A stretch of 64,000 nucleotides of DNA from Atriophallophorus winterbourni (lineage: Eukaryota; Platyhelminthes; Trematoda; Plagiorchiida; Microphallidae), in contig JACCGJ010001431.1 in the NCBI GenBank assembly GCA_013407085.1, positions 97,272-161,271 of the forward strand, read 5' to 3'. The position numbers and the translations under genes were made by a program. The first letter of the stretch is position 1. The number at the start of each line of letters is the position of its first letter. Of this stretch, positions 48,231 to 58,231 are shown piece after piece. A model generated the notes under the pieces. That model had not been told where the DNA came from and did no database searches. It saw nothing but the letters and a program-made list of their open reading frames with translations.

Positions 48231-48334
48231 CTCTCTCTCTTTGCAGCCACTCTACTCAAATTGTGAATTGAATAAAGCCTAGCTTACAGGCAATCGTTCT
48301 TCCCACTTGTTTGTTTGATCGATCAATCAGAACA
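48231..48334 (+). repeat. 3' LTR remnant of the CsRn1-like element
   Basis: A 104-nt match to 45095-45198, including the AATAAA signal and the AGAACA end. It is fused to integrase coding on its left. Confidence 0.75.
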
Positions 48335-49014
48335 CTATGTATTATGGAATTGGATCTATTTGTGAATGTTATGGCGGTATGTGGGCTGGGTTATCCCCAT
48401 GCCGCCCATGCCTTGACAGGACAACAATAAGAGTTCTCGACCAAGGCATTTGGCTAAAGATCCCTATCCACAAGGCAGTGGACTGAGTCTGTGTCCGTCT
48501 GACCTTTATCAATCGATCTTCCTGCTATGAATAACTTTGTTCGTACCCGTAGGTCATGGAGTTGTACAAATCAATGCACCACGTTACGGTTCAGTCTCCG
48601 CACGAAAGAAAAATTCTATTAATCTGGCCACGATAAGGATCACACCCACGACATTTGCGTTATTAGCACGACGCTCTAATCAACTAAGATACACGAATAC
48701 AAAACGTTTCCTTTTCGTTTTTGTGGCTGAATTGGGACAAGATTGAAAAATGAGTCATGGCACAGATTACTCTTGATCGGAGACGGTACCAGCTGGACAA
48801 ATGTGGTAGAATATATCGAAAACAAAAAGGAAAACGGTGCTGAATGTTTCGTTACAATTTAATAGATTTATTACAATACAATAAGCGTAAGGTTGAAAAG
48901 CCGCAAAAGAGCTGCAGCGTTGATGTAACTCTACTAGTTTACAAAACTTGATTAAATACGTGTTTGACTCGCACGATGGAAACTGGACAGCAATCAAATG
49001 GTATCATGTACAAT
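48335..49014. other. No supported gene
   Basis: Contains a GCATGGGCGGC-type stretch near 48.4 kb and AT-rich sequence. No domain recognised. Confidence 0.35.
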
Positions 49015-49235
49015 TTGTATGAAATCAAAAGTCCGGAACCAGGCAAAGCACCACAGTTATAGCCTATGAGTGGATAGAGCCACTGTCAGGTTGTCCAGGC
49101 CTAGACAGATCTAATAAAATGACAATTGCAGTATAACTGTGTTGTGTTACCGCAGGTAGCTTATTATACATTGCAAATCAATTTAGCACGGTGCTGTCGA
49201 TGTACAAAAGAAGCATTGTACATCAGCTGGAGTGG
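49015..49235 (-). repeat. SINE-like family A copy 2
   Basis: Minus-orientation family A: TATGAAATCAAAAGTCCGGA, CCAGGCAAAGCACC, GTCAGGTTGTCCAGGCCTAG, then GCAAATCAATTTAGCACGGT. Confidence 0.7.
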
Positions 49236-49483
49236 GTTAAATAAGCACCGTAACTAAAAGCTTGGCGTTTCAATTGGTTATAGAAGCCTATCGTTGGATT
49301 GCGCTATTTGAATGGACAAGGTAAAAGCCTGGAGCGGAACAACCGATTACACCATTGGTAGAATACATCCAATCTGTGCAAACTACATCGCATTGCGTTA
49401 TTTGACAGCGTCAATGCACTAGTCAAAAACCCGCGGCAGTCTCATTTTCATTGAGTCTGAAATTCTACTTAGGGCTATATAAT

Positions 49484-49606
49484 CAAATGTATGTATGTAT
49501 GTATGAAAGCACAAGCCTGATCCAGGCAAAGTGCCGCACAGTCATAGACTGCATGTGGGCTAAGATACTGCTAGGTTGCTCAGGCCTAGACAAATATTGG
49601 AAAATA
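49484..49606 (-). repeat. SINE-like family A copy 3, 5'-truncated
   Basis: An (ATGT)n run followed by GAAAGCACAAGCCTGATCCA, GGCAAAGTGCCGCACAGTC and CTCAGGCCTAGACA. Only the 3' half of the family is present. Confidence 0.75.
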
Positions 49607-49704
49607 GAACCAAGTAAAATCTGTGAATCAGACTGCGGAGCACATTTTCTGTGTCCGTGTGATCTCTCGAATATTTTCGAGGGATAAAATGGAAACAACA
49701 AGTG

Positions 49705-49945
49705 GTATGGTATGGTATGAAATCACAAGCCTGTTCCAGGCAAATTGCCGCAGTCATAGGCTGCACATGGGCTAAGATACTGTCAGGTTTTCCAGGCTTT
49801 GACAGATATGGGAATAAAAATATAAATGACAGTGTGACACCAGTGCATTCCACATGCAGCTCACTATCTGTTGCAAATCAATTTAGCACGGTCGTAGCTT
49901 CACAACACAGAAACACTGCACGATTGCACATACGTGCAACAGATA
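49705..49945 (-). repeat. SINE-like family A copy 4
   Basis: A TATGG repeat, then GAAATCACAAGCCTGTTCCA, GTCAGGTTTTCCAGGCTTTG, GCAAATCAATTTAGCACGGT and CTGCACGATTGCACATACG. Near full length. Confidence 0.75.
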
Positions 49946-50301
49946 TGTACCTTTAAGAAAAATAATACGGTGTACAACCGACAGGATGGAGGAACAGCGA
50001 GATTTTTGTTGATCTTGTTTGTCTAGTCACAAAAGATACATTCAGTTTAATTAGTATGATACACTCTTTCAATTAGAGTCACTTTTATTGCCAACGTAGG
50101 TTATGTATTAAATCATATACTCTCTTGTTTTGTACCCCGTCAAGTCAAGCGCACTCCTCTAACATTAGCTACACCAAAAGCAAGTCAATTCAAAACTCTT
50201 CGTGTTATTTGCTGACTGCCAGCCACTTTACCGTTTACCCAAGCTCTACCGTGGTCAAAATGGCGTCAAACGACGGGTCATTGCCATGTATCAATTCAAT
50301 A

Positions 50302-50470
50302 TTGATTGGTCAACGGTAGTGAGCTGCATGCTGAAACACGCTGCCATTTCTATTTTCATTCTTATATCTGTCTAGGCCTGGGCAACCTGACAGTATCGTA
50401 GCCCACGTGCAGCCTCTGACTGTGCGGCACTTTGCCTGGATCAGACTTGTGCTTTCATACATACATACAC
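50302..50470 (+). mobile_element. SINE-like family A copy 5, 5'-truncated, with target-site duplication
   Basis: The insert starts within the family (TTGATTGGTCAACGGTAGTG) and ends with CTTTCATACATACATACAC. A perfect 10-bp repeat CAATTCAATA lies on both sides (50292-50301 and 50471-50480), inside the gypsy protease/linker region. 5' truncation, a 3' microsatellite tail and a target duplication are the marks of LINE-type retroposition and fix the element's orientation. Confidence 0.85.
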
Positions 50471-50811
50471 CAATTCAATACAGATGTGCCCTATATGAAA
50501 AATTCAAACTGTTCGTGCAACCTGAACTCTGCACTGAAGTTCGATTGGGACACGACTTCCTTGGTCTCCACTCCAAAATTGAAATTCCATTCCGTGAGGA
50601 TCGTGATGTATTTATTCTCTGCGGCTTGACTGCTACAAGCGTTGAATCTCCCTCACTCTTTACGAACTTGTCGCCATCTTGAAAGCCAGTTGCAACCAAA
50701 TCGAGAAGAATGTACACGGATGATGAACAATTCATAAGAACTGAAGTTGACCGCTTGTTGCAAGACGGCATAATTAAGCTTTCAACATCACCATGGAGAG
50801 TCCAAGTGCTT

Positions 50812-50997
50812 GGCACAAGGAATCGTCATCATCATGAAGCACAACTCTGGAGTCAGACAAGGTGCCAAGCAATATGAAGCAGGAATAGCAGGTGAGCACG
50901 CGCGTGAAAAAGGGAAAGCATGCAAGCGGAATATGCAAAAGCAAATGCGCAAAAAGCAGTTTGTTTTTGTAGTTTCAATCCATGCAATTTTGTGATA
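50812..50997 (-). mobile_element. SINE-like family B copy inserted in gypsy RT
   Basis: Plus-strand wording: TCATCATCATGAAGCACAAC, GGAGTCAGACAAGGTGCCAA, AAGCGGAATATGC, AAGCAGTTTGTTTTTGTAGT. It splits the RT entry region between SPWRVQVL and HRMVVDYS. Short flanking matches (GGAATC on the left, CGAATC on the right) may be a target duplication, but they are brief. Confidence 0.7.
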
Positions 50998-52640
50998 CGA
51001 ATCACAAACATCGAATGGTCGTGGATTACAGTCATACCATCAATCAGTCTACATATTTGGATGCGTACCCATTGCGCGTCTTGATAAAATGATTGAATAG
51101 ATCTCATGAATCGGAATTTATAGTACTTTAGACCGTTAATCCGCTTACCATTAAATTCAAATAGCTGCAACCGACCGTCTACATACCGATTTTGAAGCTT
51201 GTGGTAGCCTATTATAGTCTTGCCGCATACCGTGCGGTTACAACTGGTGCAGTATGCTTTCAACGCGTTATTGACGACATCATAAAGTCCGAAATTTTTA
51301 AAAACACGTATGCCTACATGGATAACGTCACGTTTTGTGGTGACACTCTGGATGAGCATAACAATAATCTCGATTCGCTCTTGACAGCGACGAGGAAGTA
51401 TGGAATAACACTTATTGATAGTAAGACTGTCATCGCCTCCAAGGAGACCTGTCGTTTTGGTTACAAGTTTTCCGGGTGCAATTAGAAGGGCAAGACGTCT
51501 GAAACCTATTCGTAGGACGACCCCCCCATGTAATGGTAAAGAAATGCAACGCATGATTGAAATGTTTGCTTAATACTCTCATTGGATACCTAGGTTTTCT
51601 GACAAAATAAATAGACTGGTCAAAAACAAAACATTCTCTCTATTTGACGACGTCCGGACCTTTGAAAATATGAAAAGCGAACTTGAATGTGCCATGCTTA
51701 ATAGGATAGCCTATAACGAACGAATGATAATCGAAACGGATGCTTTCGATGTCGTCATTACCGCTTTTTTTCGCCAAAACCACAAAGCCGTCACTTTTTT
51801 CTCAAGGACACTCAATCTTAGCGAAAAAATCACTCGGCTGCAGAGAATGAGGCATACGCCATTGTGAAATCCATCAGAAATTGAAGACACTATCTAATTG
51901 GTCGACCATTTAAACTGGTCACTGACCATTGCATAGTTACATTTATGTATGGTGGCGACCAAAAGAGTAACATCAAAAACGATAAGATACAGCGCTGGAA
52001 AATCGAGCTTTCCAAATTCAAGTATGATGCTGTTTATCGACTGGGTAATGAAAACTATGTTGCGGACATTTTATCACGTAAAGTCTATGCGTCCATTTAG
52101 AACCCTGAACAACTGAGGGAGCTGCACAACTCACTCTGACATCCAGGAGATACCCGAATGTTTCATTTCGTCCGGTGCAAAAATGTAGCTTATTCCGTGG
52201 ACGATGTCAAACGAGCCATTGCGAATTGCAGTGTGCCGAAATAAAGCGAAGGTTTTTCCAATCTTCCGGTACCCTTATTAAAACAACATTGCCTTTTGAG
52301 CCTCTAAATAAAGATTTCAAAGTTCCTTTACCTTCAAGTACCCGAAATAGCTATTTGCTAACACTAATAGACGAATTCTCTCGATTCCCTTTTGCATTTC
52401 CATGCGCGGATGTCACCAAATACTGTTCATGGCTGTATCACACAACTTTTCACTTTGTTCGGGATGTCTGCCTGCATCCACTCTGACAAGGGATCATCCT
52501 TCTTGTCTTGCGAACTTAAACACTTTCTGATTGAAAAAGCAATCGCCACGAGCCACAACAGCTTATAATCCATAAGGCAACGGCCAGGTTGAACGTCCCA
52601 ATGACCCACTTAGGAAAACAATCAGCGTTGCTTTGAAAAT

Positions 52641-52959
52641 TCATAATTTACCGACAATTCGTTGGGAGGCTCTTATACCAGATACTTTACACAGATCCCG
52701 GTCATTGCTGTGCACAGCTACAAAACACACATCATAAACGCATGTTTCAGTATGCTCGACGTTCTTATTCTGGGACTTCTCTGAATTCTTGGCTAAGTAC
52801 GCCAGGATCGGTCATCCTGCAGCGATAATCGACCAAGTCGAAACGAGTGCCCATATTCTTTCGGATGTGTGCTTGAAAACACCCGCAACTACCAGAATTG
52901 ATTCGTAGGAGCACAGGCGTGTGTACCCGTGAATGGAAGATGGGAGAGGTCTCATCACC
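52641..52959. other. Junction between gypsy remnant and LINE
   Basis: Decayed sequence. Its right part may be the upstream endonuclease of the following LINE, but no motif is clear. Confidence 0.35.
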
Positions 52960-53700
52960 GAATGGTGAGAGTTAATGTATGTTGCATGTCCGAGCGAACG
53001 AAAATACGACGGACAGCAACATGCATGCTCCAGGAAATGCAAACGACTTTCTGGACTGGCTACACTCCCACGCACTTCACCAACACGTAAACGAACCAAC
53101 TAGATTCCGCGAGGGTCAATCTCCGTCTACTCTTGACTTAGTTATTTCAACTGCTGAAAGCAGTATAGAAAATTCGGTCTTCCTACCACCACTAGCAAAG
53201 AGCGACCATGTAGTGTTAGCCTGCGAGTGACTCTTGTCATTTGTTAAACCCCCACATAAGCTGCCTCGATGCTTTCATAGGATCGACCCTGCTGTCCTAC
53301 TGCATGCAACAGCGCTAGTCCCATGGCAAAACATTGACCATATGGATGGAATGTGGGGGCAGATCAAGAAAAACATTCTTTAACCTCAGGATCGATTCGC
53401 TCCTCTCGTACCCGTTCGCAAAAATGGTAAACCTCAATGGTGGTCAGCCTCAGTCCCCCGTATCGCATGTCACCGCGACGGAAAATGGAGGCGTTACAAG
53501 CTTACTCCCTCATGTGGGACTTGGACCCGTTACAAGGAAGCGCGAAATATCGCTGTTTCCAAGATACGTGCAGCAAAGTTCTTTTTCAAAATAAGACTCG
53601 CCCAAACGGCCAATACAAAAGCCAAGGCCAATACTCTGGTTCCGTACGTACTCTGCTTCAATCAAAGGCTCAATCGTGAAAAGCCGGTGGATCCAAGAAT
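52960..53700 (+). mobile_element. CR1-like LINE endonuclease fragment, decayed
   Basis: The frame at 52979-53230 reads MHAPGNANDFLDWLHSHALH, VNEPTRFREGQSPSTLDLV and LAKSDHVVLACE, matching the endonuclease C-terminus at 20.34-20.52 kb (catalytic SDH present). Further pieces (IDPAVLLHATALVPWQNID and a W-x-A-S-V-P-like stretch) fit the linker before RT but in shifted frames. RT is not recognisable. A frame at 54555-54749 (STIRSSVFNIWNDSISYLPN) may be the C-terminus of the same or another LINE. Confidence 0.6.
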
Positions 53701-54849
53701 CTAGCCTTTTTCATTGGATTGAATGCCGTTTTGGAAAATTTCCTATCCATTAAAGTATACAACGCCGAGTTCAATCGGTAAGTCTGCGCACACTTCAAGT
53801 GCACCACTAACGCCTATCTACACTGACCTATTTCGAGTACAAAAACGAAAATATATTGGCCTCCTAGCCACAACAGTCGGCAGGTCAATAACATCCTGCA
53901 CAATGATAAATTGCTAGCTCCAACTTATTGCGATGGCACCCACATTTACGCATCCCTTAGACTGGGACCCTACCTTTCCTCGGGAAAGCCTTTTAATCGA
54001 TCAACCAGGGAGGAGACGTTCGTGGATCGCTTTACGCCCGGTAGCCTCACTAGTGTACTGCCAAGGACATGAAAAATTGATGGCGATTGGTTTTCATCAA
54101 AACCAAACACTACACCCGCGGCACAAACAATAATCAAATGTAGGTCATGTAGACTAAAGATTTGCTTTCTTCCTTGGTTCCTAAGTTTGATCAGATTACA
54201 AGCGGTCCTGCCATCTGTTGGACACCGTCAGGCGCTGGATTCACCAACCAAAAAGATTGCCATCAACTCTCAGCCAAGGCGAAACGGAAACCTGAAGGTT
54301 GGAACTGCAACCTTAGTGACGTTTACGACTTCGATTAGATGATCGACATCGCATGCCGCCATATATCGAGTGGGTTGTGGGGGCTCAGTTTTTCCCGTTG
54401 CCCGAAAATCGAAATTGCGATCTGCGAGCAACGCGCAGCCCAGTTAATATGTGACGATGGTAAAAAAGGTTAGTAGGTCGATTCTCCGATCGCGATTAAC
54501 GATTCCTGTACGACATGGGGGTACGTTGTACCTTTCTCAAACCAAAGCCTTTATTTGCTCGCTACAAGGCAAAAACATATTGCAAACGCTTCAACCATCC
54601 GGAGTTCCGTATTTAATATCTGGAACGATTCGATATCATATCTTCCAAACTTTAGTAGGGACGCAGTTTGCGCTGCCCCAAATCCCAGGTGGGACAACCA
54701 GACTACGTTGCCCTCACTGCGTAAAAGCTCGGCGCAGCTTGCCCGATGAAGGAATAGCATGCCATCTGGCTTGGGGAGACCGTACATTAAAAGGATACGG
54801 GCACTTCCTAAAAAAAATCACAGAATCTCACACTCGTATGTCGAGGGTT
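53701..54849. other. Decayed sequence, possibly LINE middle and C-terminus
   Basis: Frames of 60-138 codons overlap in several registers. Only the ATTIRSSVFNIWND-like phrase near 54.56-54.65 kb hints at a LINE C-terminal domain. No firm call. Confidence 0.3.
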
Positions 54850-54865
54850 AGCAAACACAAACTAT

Positions 54866-56020
54866 AAAATATCTATTAGACGTGAGTCGCTTTCAATTAT
54901 TGATGAGTGCCTAATGTTCAATGATCGCGTTGTTGCTCCAAAGAATCTACGCAATCGTGTCCTTCGACAATTCCACAATGGGCACCCAGGCATTCAACGC
55001 ATGAAGGCGATCGCTCAAAGTTTCGCTTATTGGCCTGGTATGGACGCAGATATTGATCTATTCGTCAAGTCATGCCGTCAATGTCAGCAAGCAGCTAAGA
55101 TGCCAAACCGTGTACCAATTGCACCATGGCCTACGCCAGAAAAACCGTGGCAACGAATTCATGTCGATTTCGCTGGTCAAATAAACGGGGTCATGTACCT
55201 CGTCGTGGTCGATTCCTACTCGAAATGGCCCGAAATCATCGAGATGTTATCTGCTACATCCAGCAACACGATCAGCGCCATGCGTCGTTTGTTTAGTCAG
55301 CATGGATTACCAGAAACTCTCGTGTCCGATAATGGCTCGCAATTCACCTCGGACGTTTTCGCCGAATTTTGCCGCCAGAACAATGTGTCATATCTACGGT
55401 CGCCGCCTTACCATCCTCAGTCAAATGTCCAGGCCGAACGCTTCGTCGACACATTCAAACGTGCTCTTCTGAAATCACGTGGGGAGGGGACATCCGTCGA
55501 TAGTCTTCAACGTTTTCTGCTGGTTTACAGAACTACGCCAAACGATACGTTGCCCAGCCGCAAAACCCCCGCCGAAGCACTCATGGGCAGGAAGCTACGC
55601 ACTTGGAACAATGCTATGCTGCCCAAGTCAACCAAACCGCCGCTCAATCAGAATCAACAGTCGTGCTTCGAACCAGAAACTGCCGTCCACGTACGAGACT
55701 ACAGAACATCAAGTCCACCGTGGATCGATGGTAACATCATTCGTCGCAGAGGCAGTGTATTGTTCGATGTCAAAGTTGGAAAGGGTGTCGTGACACGACA
55801 CAGAAATCAGTTAAGCCTGAGATCCGCAACCTCCGATACGCTCGTTGAGATCCGGATACCACAGGACATACTGCATGAAACATTCAACCTTCCAACACCA
55901 AGTGAATGTATCACGACTGAAATACCGACTGACCGAAGTCTGCAACCACGTCGCTGGACAACCAGAAAAAGAAAACCCGTGAAACCGTTGCAGGTCAATC
56001 CACGCCAGTCCCGGTATTGA
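54866..56020 (+). CDS. Gypsy integrase, C-terminal part of pol
   Basis: Frame of about 385 codons without a stop. It opens with ISIRRESLSIIDECLMFNDR, then the HHCC zinc finger (HNGHPGIQRM, with the Cys pair in CRQCQQ). The catalytic core follows: WQRIHVDFAGQINGVMYLVV (Asp), ETLVSDNGSQFTSDVFAEF (Asp), YHPQSNVQAERFVDTFKRAL (Glu). A C-terminal segment has AVHVRDYRTSSPPWIDGNI and GSVLFDVKVGKGVVTRHRNQ, the GPY/F-like region that binds DNA. The enzyme inserts the element DNA into the genome. The key residues are present. The start is not a real initiation site; it was part of a longer pol polyprotein. Confidence 0.85.
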   Translation, partial: KISIRRESLSIIDECLMFNDRVVAPKNLRNRVLRQFHNGHPGIQRMKAIAQSFAYWPGMDADIDLFVKSCRQCQQAAKMPNRVPIAPWPTPEKPWQRIHVDFAGQINGVMYLVVVDSYSKWPEIIEMLSATSSNTISAMRRLFSQHGLPETLVSDNGSQFTSDVFAEFCRQNNVSYLRSPPYHPQSNVQAERFVDTFKRALLKSRGEGTSVDSLQRFLLVYRTTPNDTLPSRKTPAEALMGRKLRTWNNAMLPKSTKPPLNQNQQSCFEPETAVHVRDYRTSSPPWIDGNIIRRRGSVLFDVKVGKGVVTRHRNQLSLRSATSDTLVEIRIPQDILHETFNLPTPSECITTEIPTDRSLQPRRWTTRKRKPVKPLQVNPRQSRY

Positions 56021-56027
56021 GAATCTC

Positions 56028-56038
56028 AAAAGGGGAGG
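56028..56038 (+). promoter_or_regulatory. Polypurine tract
   Basis: AAAAGGGGAGG lies directly before the LTR's TGTT. It is the expected plus-strand primer site of an LTR retroelement and fixes the LTR's left boundary. Confidence 0.8.
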
Positions 56039-56302
56039 TGTTGAGGAACTATTATTATTTTCCTCAAAAACTCATTATAACTTATACCTCATTATAATTT
56101 ATGATTCTCGATTCTGATTGGTCTATTTTGTCGGCCATAATGATTCAGTGTATAAATACACACAAGCGGCAGCCTAATGGCTTTATGGTCAGAGACGGTA
56201 ACGCTCTTTGTCTAAACGGCCTGCCTTTGTTCTTGCTACGCGTAGTGTTGGGTTTAGTTAGTCACTTGTGACTAATAGCATAAAGGTTTTCAGTGTTAAA
56301 CA
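56039..56302 (+). repeat. 3' LTR of the Mag-like gypsy element
   Basis: Begins TGTTGAGGAACT and ends GTTAAACA, giving TGTT/AACA inverted termini. It contains a TATAAATA box at 56151-56158. The right boundary is inferred from the terminal match because no second LTR is in the window. Confidence 0.65.
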
Positions 56303-56344
56303 TTTTGGGTAATTAATACTTGGGTTCTACTCGGGTAATATATA

Positions 56345-56505
56345 AAAACACTTTAAAAGAACAACAGCGGGCAGTTGGTGTGTTCGCTTATTATTCAAAA
56401 TGGATACCTCACTTCTCTGACCTCATTTATCCGATCGCTCATAACCACTCTTCCCCTGGATCTGCGCTTGAATCATTCAACCGTTTAAAATCCTTAAGGT
56501 AATTG
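56345..56505 (+). pseudogene. CsRn1-like RNase H region fragment
   Basis: LKEQQRAVGVFAYYSKWIPH then FSDLIYPIAHN and SALESFNRLKSL closely match the RT-RNase H junction of the 45-48 kb element (LKSQQRAVGMFAYYSHWIPR and FSDTIYPLIHN). It is an isolated fragment just right of the Mag-like LTR. Confidence 0.75.
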
Positions 56506-57870
56506 ATACTACAACTAAGCTGTTCGCGACGTTTCTGATAAATTGGTTCTTCGTCGAACGCAATCTGCGCACCAGAGTCAACCAAGGTGGGTTTCGCCCC
56601 GGGATGGGATGTGTTGACCAGATGTTCACCTTACGCATGATTTTGGAGCACCATGCACGGTATCAACAACAAACAATAGCATGTTTTGTTGATTTCCGAG
56701 CTGCCTTTGACTGTGTAGTCCGTGGTTGCTTATGAAACATTATTCTATCGGATGGGGTCCCCTTGACGCTTGTTAGACTAATTACATCCTATTACAACTC
56801 TACGAGGGCTCGAGTTCTTGTCTACGGTAACGAGTCTTGAGAATTTATCTTACACACATGAGTCAATCAAGGCTGTCTGGTATCCCCGGATTTGTTCAAC
56901 TATATCGTCGACTGGTGTCCCCGCGATCAGATATCGCAGGATATTTCCAGAAACCGTGTTCAATGGCGGTCTTGCACTAAGCATCTTTTTGGAGTGTTTG
57001 CTTAACCTTGTATGTTGTCAAGCGGAGTGACGAGAAAAGCTTTTTATGATGCATGACAGTGAAAGCCGCAAGGAAGCTGCCATGCTGATGTCGCTCTACT
57101 CGTTCACGAAGCTTGTTTGAATGCATGTTCCATTCGAGGTGTAGGCACCTCTACCCCGTTTGTTTGTGCTTACTCTTCTATCGAATCCGTAGCTATTTAA
57201 GTCCCACCCTTCCTTATCTTTTAGGCTTTTACTTTTTCATGGTTGTGTGGCAGTTAAGCATTCGGTACGCGCTACCGTTGATGATGATGATGGATCGTGA
57301 ACCAGTCATTAACGGACTCTCAAAGTTTCCAAGTATCAACGGATCTCTGATTCACATATCTCGATTATGCGGATGATGTAGTTATTTTTGGCGAAATTAT
57401 TGAAATGCTGCAAAGGTTTTTAGACTGCATTGGTTGCTCTGTTGCAAACTTCAGCCTCTAATGAACCCTACAATAAACAAGGCACCTTTTTATATCGTTA
57501 CATCAGGCATCCAGCAATCAAACGTCCAGTGCTGCTCGATCGAGTATGCTCCAGTCTTCAAATGAATGAATGAATGAAATCACAAGCCTGATCCAGGCAA
57601 AGTGCAACACAGTCAGAGACTGCACGTGAACTAAGATACTGTCAGGTTGCCCAGGCCTAGACAGGTATGAGAGAGAAAATAGTATAGGAATGGTAGAGAG
57701 ACTCCAGCGTGTCTCAGCATACAGCTCACTACCGGCGGCCAATCAGTTTAGCACGGTGTTAACCGCACAGCACAGAAGTGCTGCACGATTGCACACCCGT
57801 GCAGTTCAAATACCTTGGTTCCAGTATGTTGCCTTATGGGCCGGCGCAAAACGGAGTGAAGTTAAGGTCT
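56506..57870 (+). mobile_element. LINE (RTE/Jockey-type, short 3' UTR group) RT, decayed
   Basis: Broken frames read RVNQGGFRPGMGCVDQMFTL, TIACFVDFRAAFDCV (first catalytic Asp region), VNQGCLVSPDLFNYIVD, LDYADDVVIFGE (catalytic pair), then EYAPVFK and, after an insertion, YLGSSMLPYG. This is the same LINE type as the fragment in the synthetase intron at 60.6-61.5 kb. A family A element is inserted exactly between VFK and YLGS. Confidence 0.7.
57564..57804 (-). mobile_element. SINE-like family A copy 6, full length, with target-site duplication
   Basis: The 241-bp insert is flanked by TTCAAAT on both sides (57557-57563 and 57805-57811). It begins with GAATGAATGAATGAAATCAC (3' tail on this strand) and ends CGATTGCACACCCGTGCAG (5' head). 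Removing it joins the LINE coding VFK to YLGS, which confirms the ends. This is the best reference copy of the family. Confidence 0.88.
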
Positions 57871-57988
57871 GATCGTTAGCGTAATCCGTTTCTGCAGCTA
57901 AATTGCCCCCTTTGGAGTATGCTCGAGATCAGCCTCAACACTAAAATACGTATTAACCGGGCAGCGATCCGACCTATACTACCTTATA

Positions 57989-58231
57989 GATGTGCAATCG
58001 TGCAGTACTTTGTGCTGTGCGGCAAACACCGTGCTAAATTGATTGGCCAGAGGTAGTGAGCTGCATGCTGAAACAGCCTGGAGTCTCACTACCATTTTCT
58101 GTTCTTTTTCTTCCTCATATCTGTTTAGGCCTGGGCAACCTGACAGTATCTTCGCCCACGTGCAGTCTATGACTGTGCTGTACTTTGACTGGATCAAGCT
58201 TGTGCTTTCATACATATACCATACCATACCA
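57989..58231 (+). repeat. SINE-like family A copy 7
   Basis: ATGTGCAATCGTGCAG head, GCTAAATTGATTGGCCAGAG, GTCTCACTACCATTTTCTG, GCCTGGGCAACCTGACAG, CTTGTGCTTTCATACATA and a CCATAC tail. Full length by comparison with copy 6. Confidence 0.8.

Larger units (their letters stand above)
45095..48334 (+). mobile_element. Ty3/gypsy LTR retrotransposon, CsRn1/Gulliver-like, inactivated
   Basis: LTR remnants of 104 nt lie at both ends (45095-45198 and 48231-48334, about seven differences, both ending AGAACA). Between them are gag, protease, RT, RNase H and part of an integrase, in the CsRn1/Gulliver order known from trematodes. The reading changes frame at least four times. The 3' LTR remnant is joined directly to truncated integrase coding at a CT-repeat tract near 48.23 kb, so the integrase C-terminus, the polypurine tract and the LTR's left part are missing. 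I did not recognise the primer-binding site after the 5' LTR. Confidence 0.85.
50130..52640 (+). mobile_element. Second CsRn1-like gypsy element, heavily decayed
   Basis: Broken plus-strand frames follow the first element in order: SSTVVKMASNDGSLP (protease region), LFVQPELCTEVRLGHDFLGL, TEVDRLLQDGIIKLSTSPWR, MVVDYSHTINQSTYLDAYPL, TGAVCFQRVIDDIIKSEIF, NTYAYMDNVTFCG, MIIETDAFDVVITAFF (RNase H), IKNDKIQRWKIELSKFKYD, an integrase zinc-finger remnant and NSYLLTLIDEFSRFPFAFPC (integrase core). Two short elements interrupt it: family A at 50302-50470 and family B at about 50812-50997. No LTR was recognised. Confidence 0.8.
54850..56302 (+). mobile_element. Ty3/gypsy 3' end (Mag/K02A2.6-like): integrase, polypurine tract, LTR
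   Basis: A long integrase frame is followed by a polypurine tract (56028-56038) and a 264-bp LTR beginning TGTT and ending AACA. Protease, RT and RNase H should lie upstream but are not recognisable, so the element is 5'-truncated. The integrase resembles the Mag/K02A2.6 group rather than CsRn1. Better preserved than its neighbours. Confidence 0.8.

Noticed and set aside
50853..51554. 233-codon minus-strand open frame
   Set aside because: It is antisense to the decayed gypsy RT and to the family B insert. The opposite strand carries the recognisable domains.
57564..57804. tRNA-like head or clear polymerase III boxes in family A
   Set aside because: Weak box-like strings can be found in either orientation, but none has convincing sequence and spacing, so no tRNA origin is claimed.
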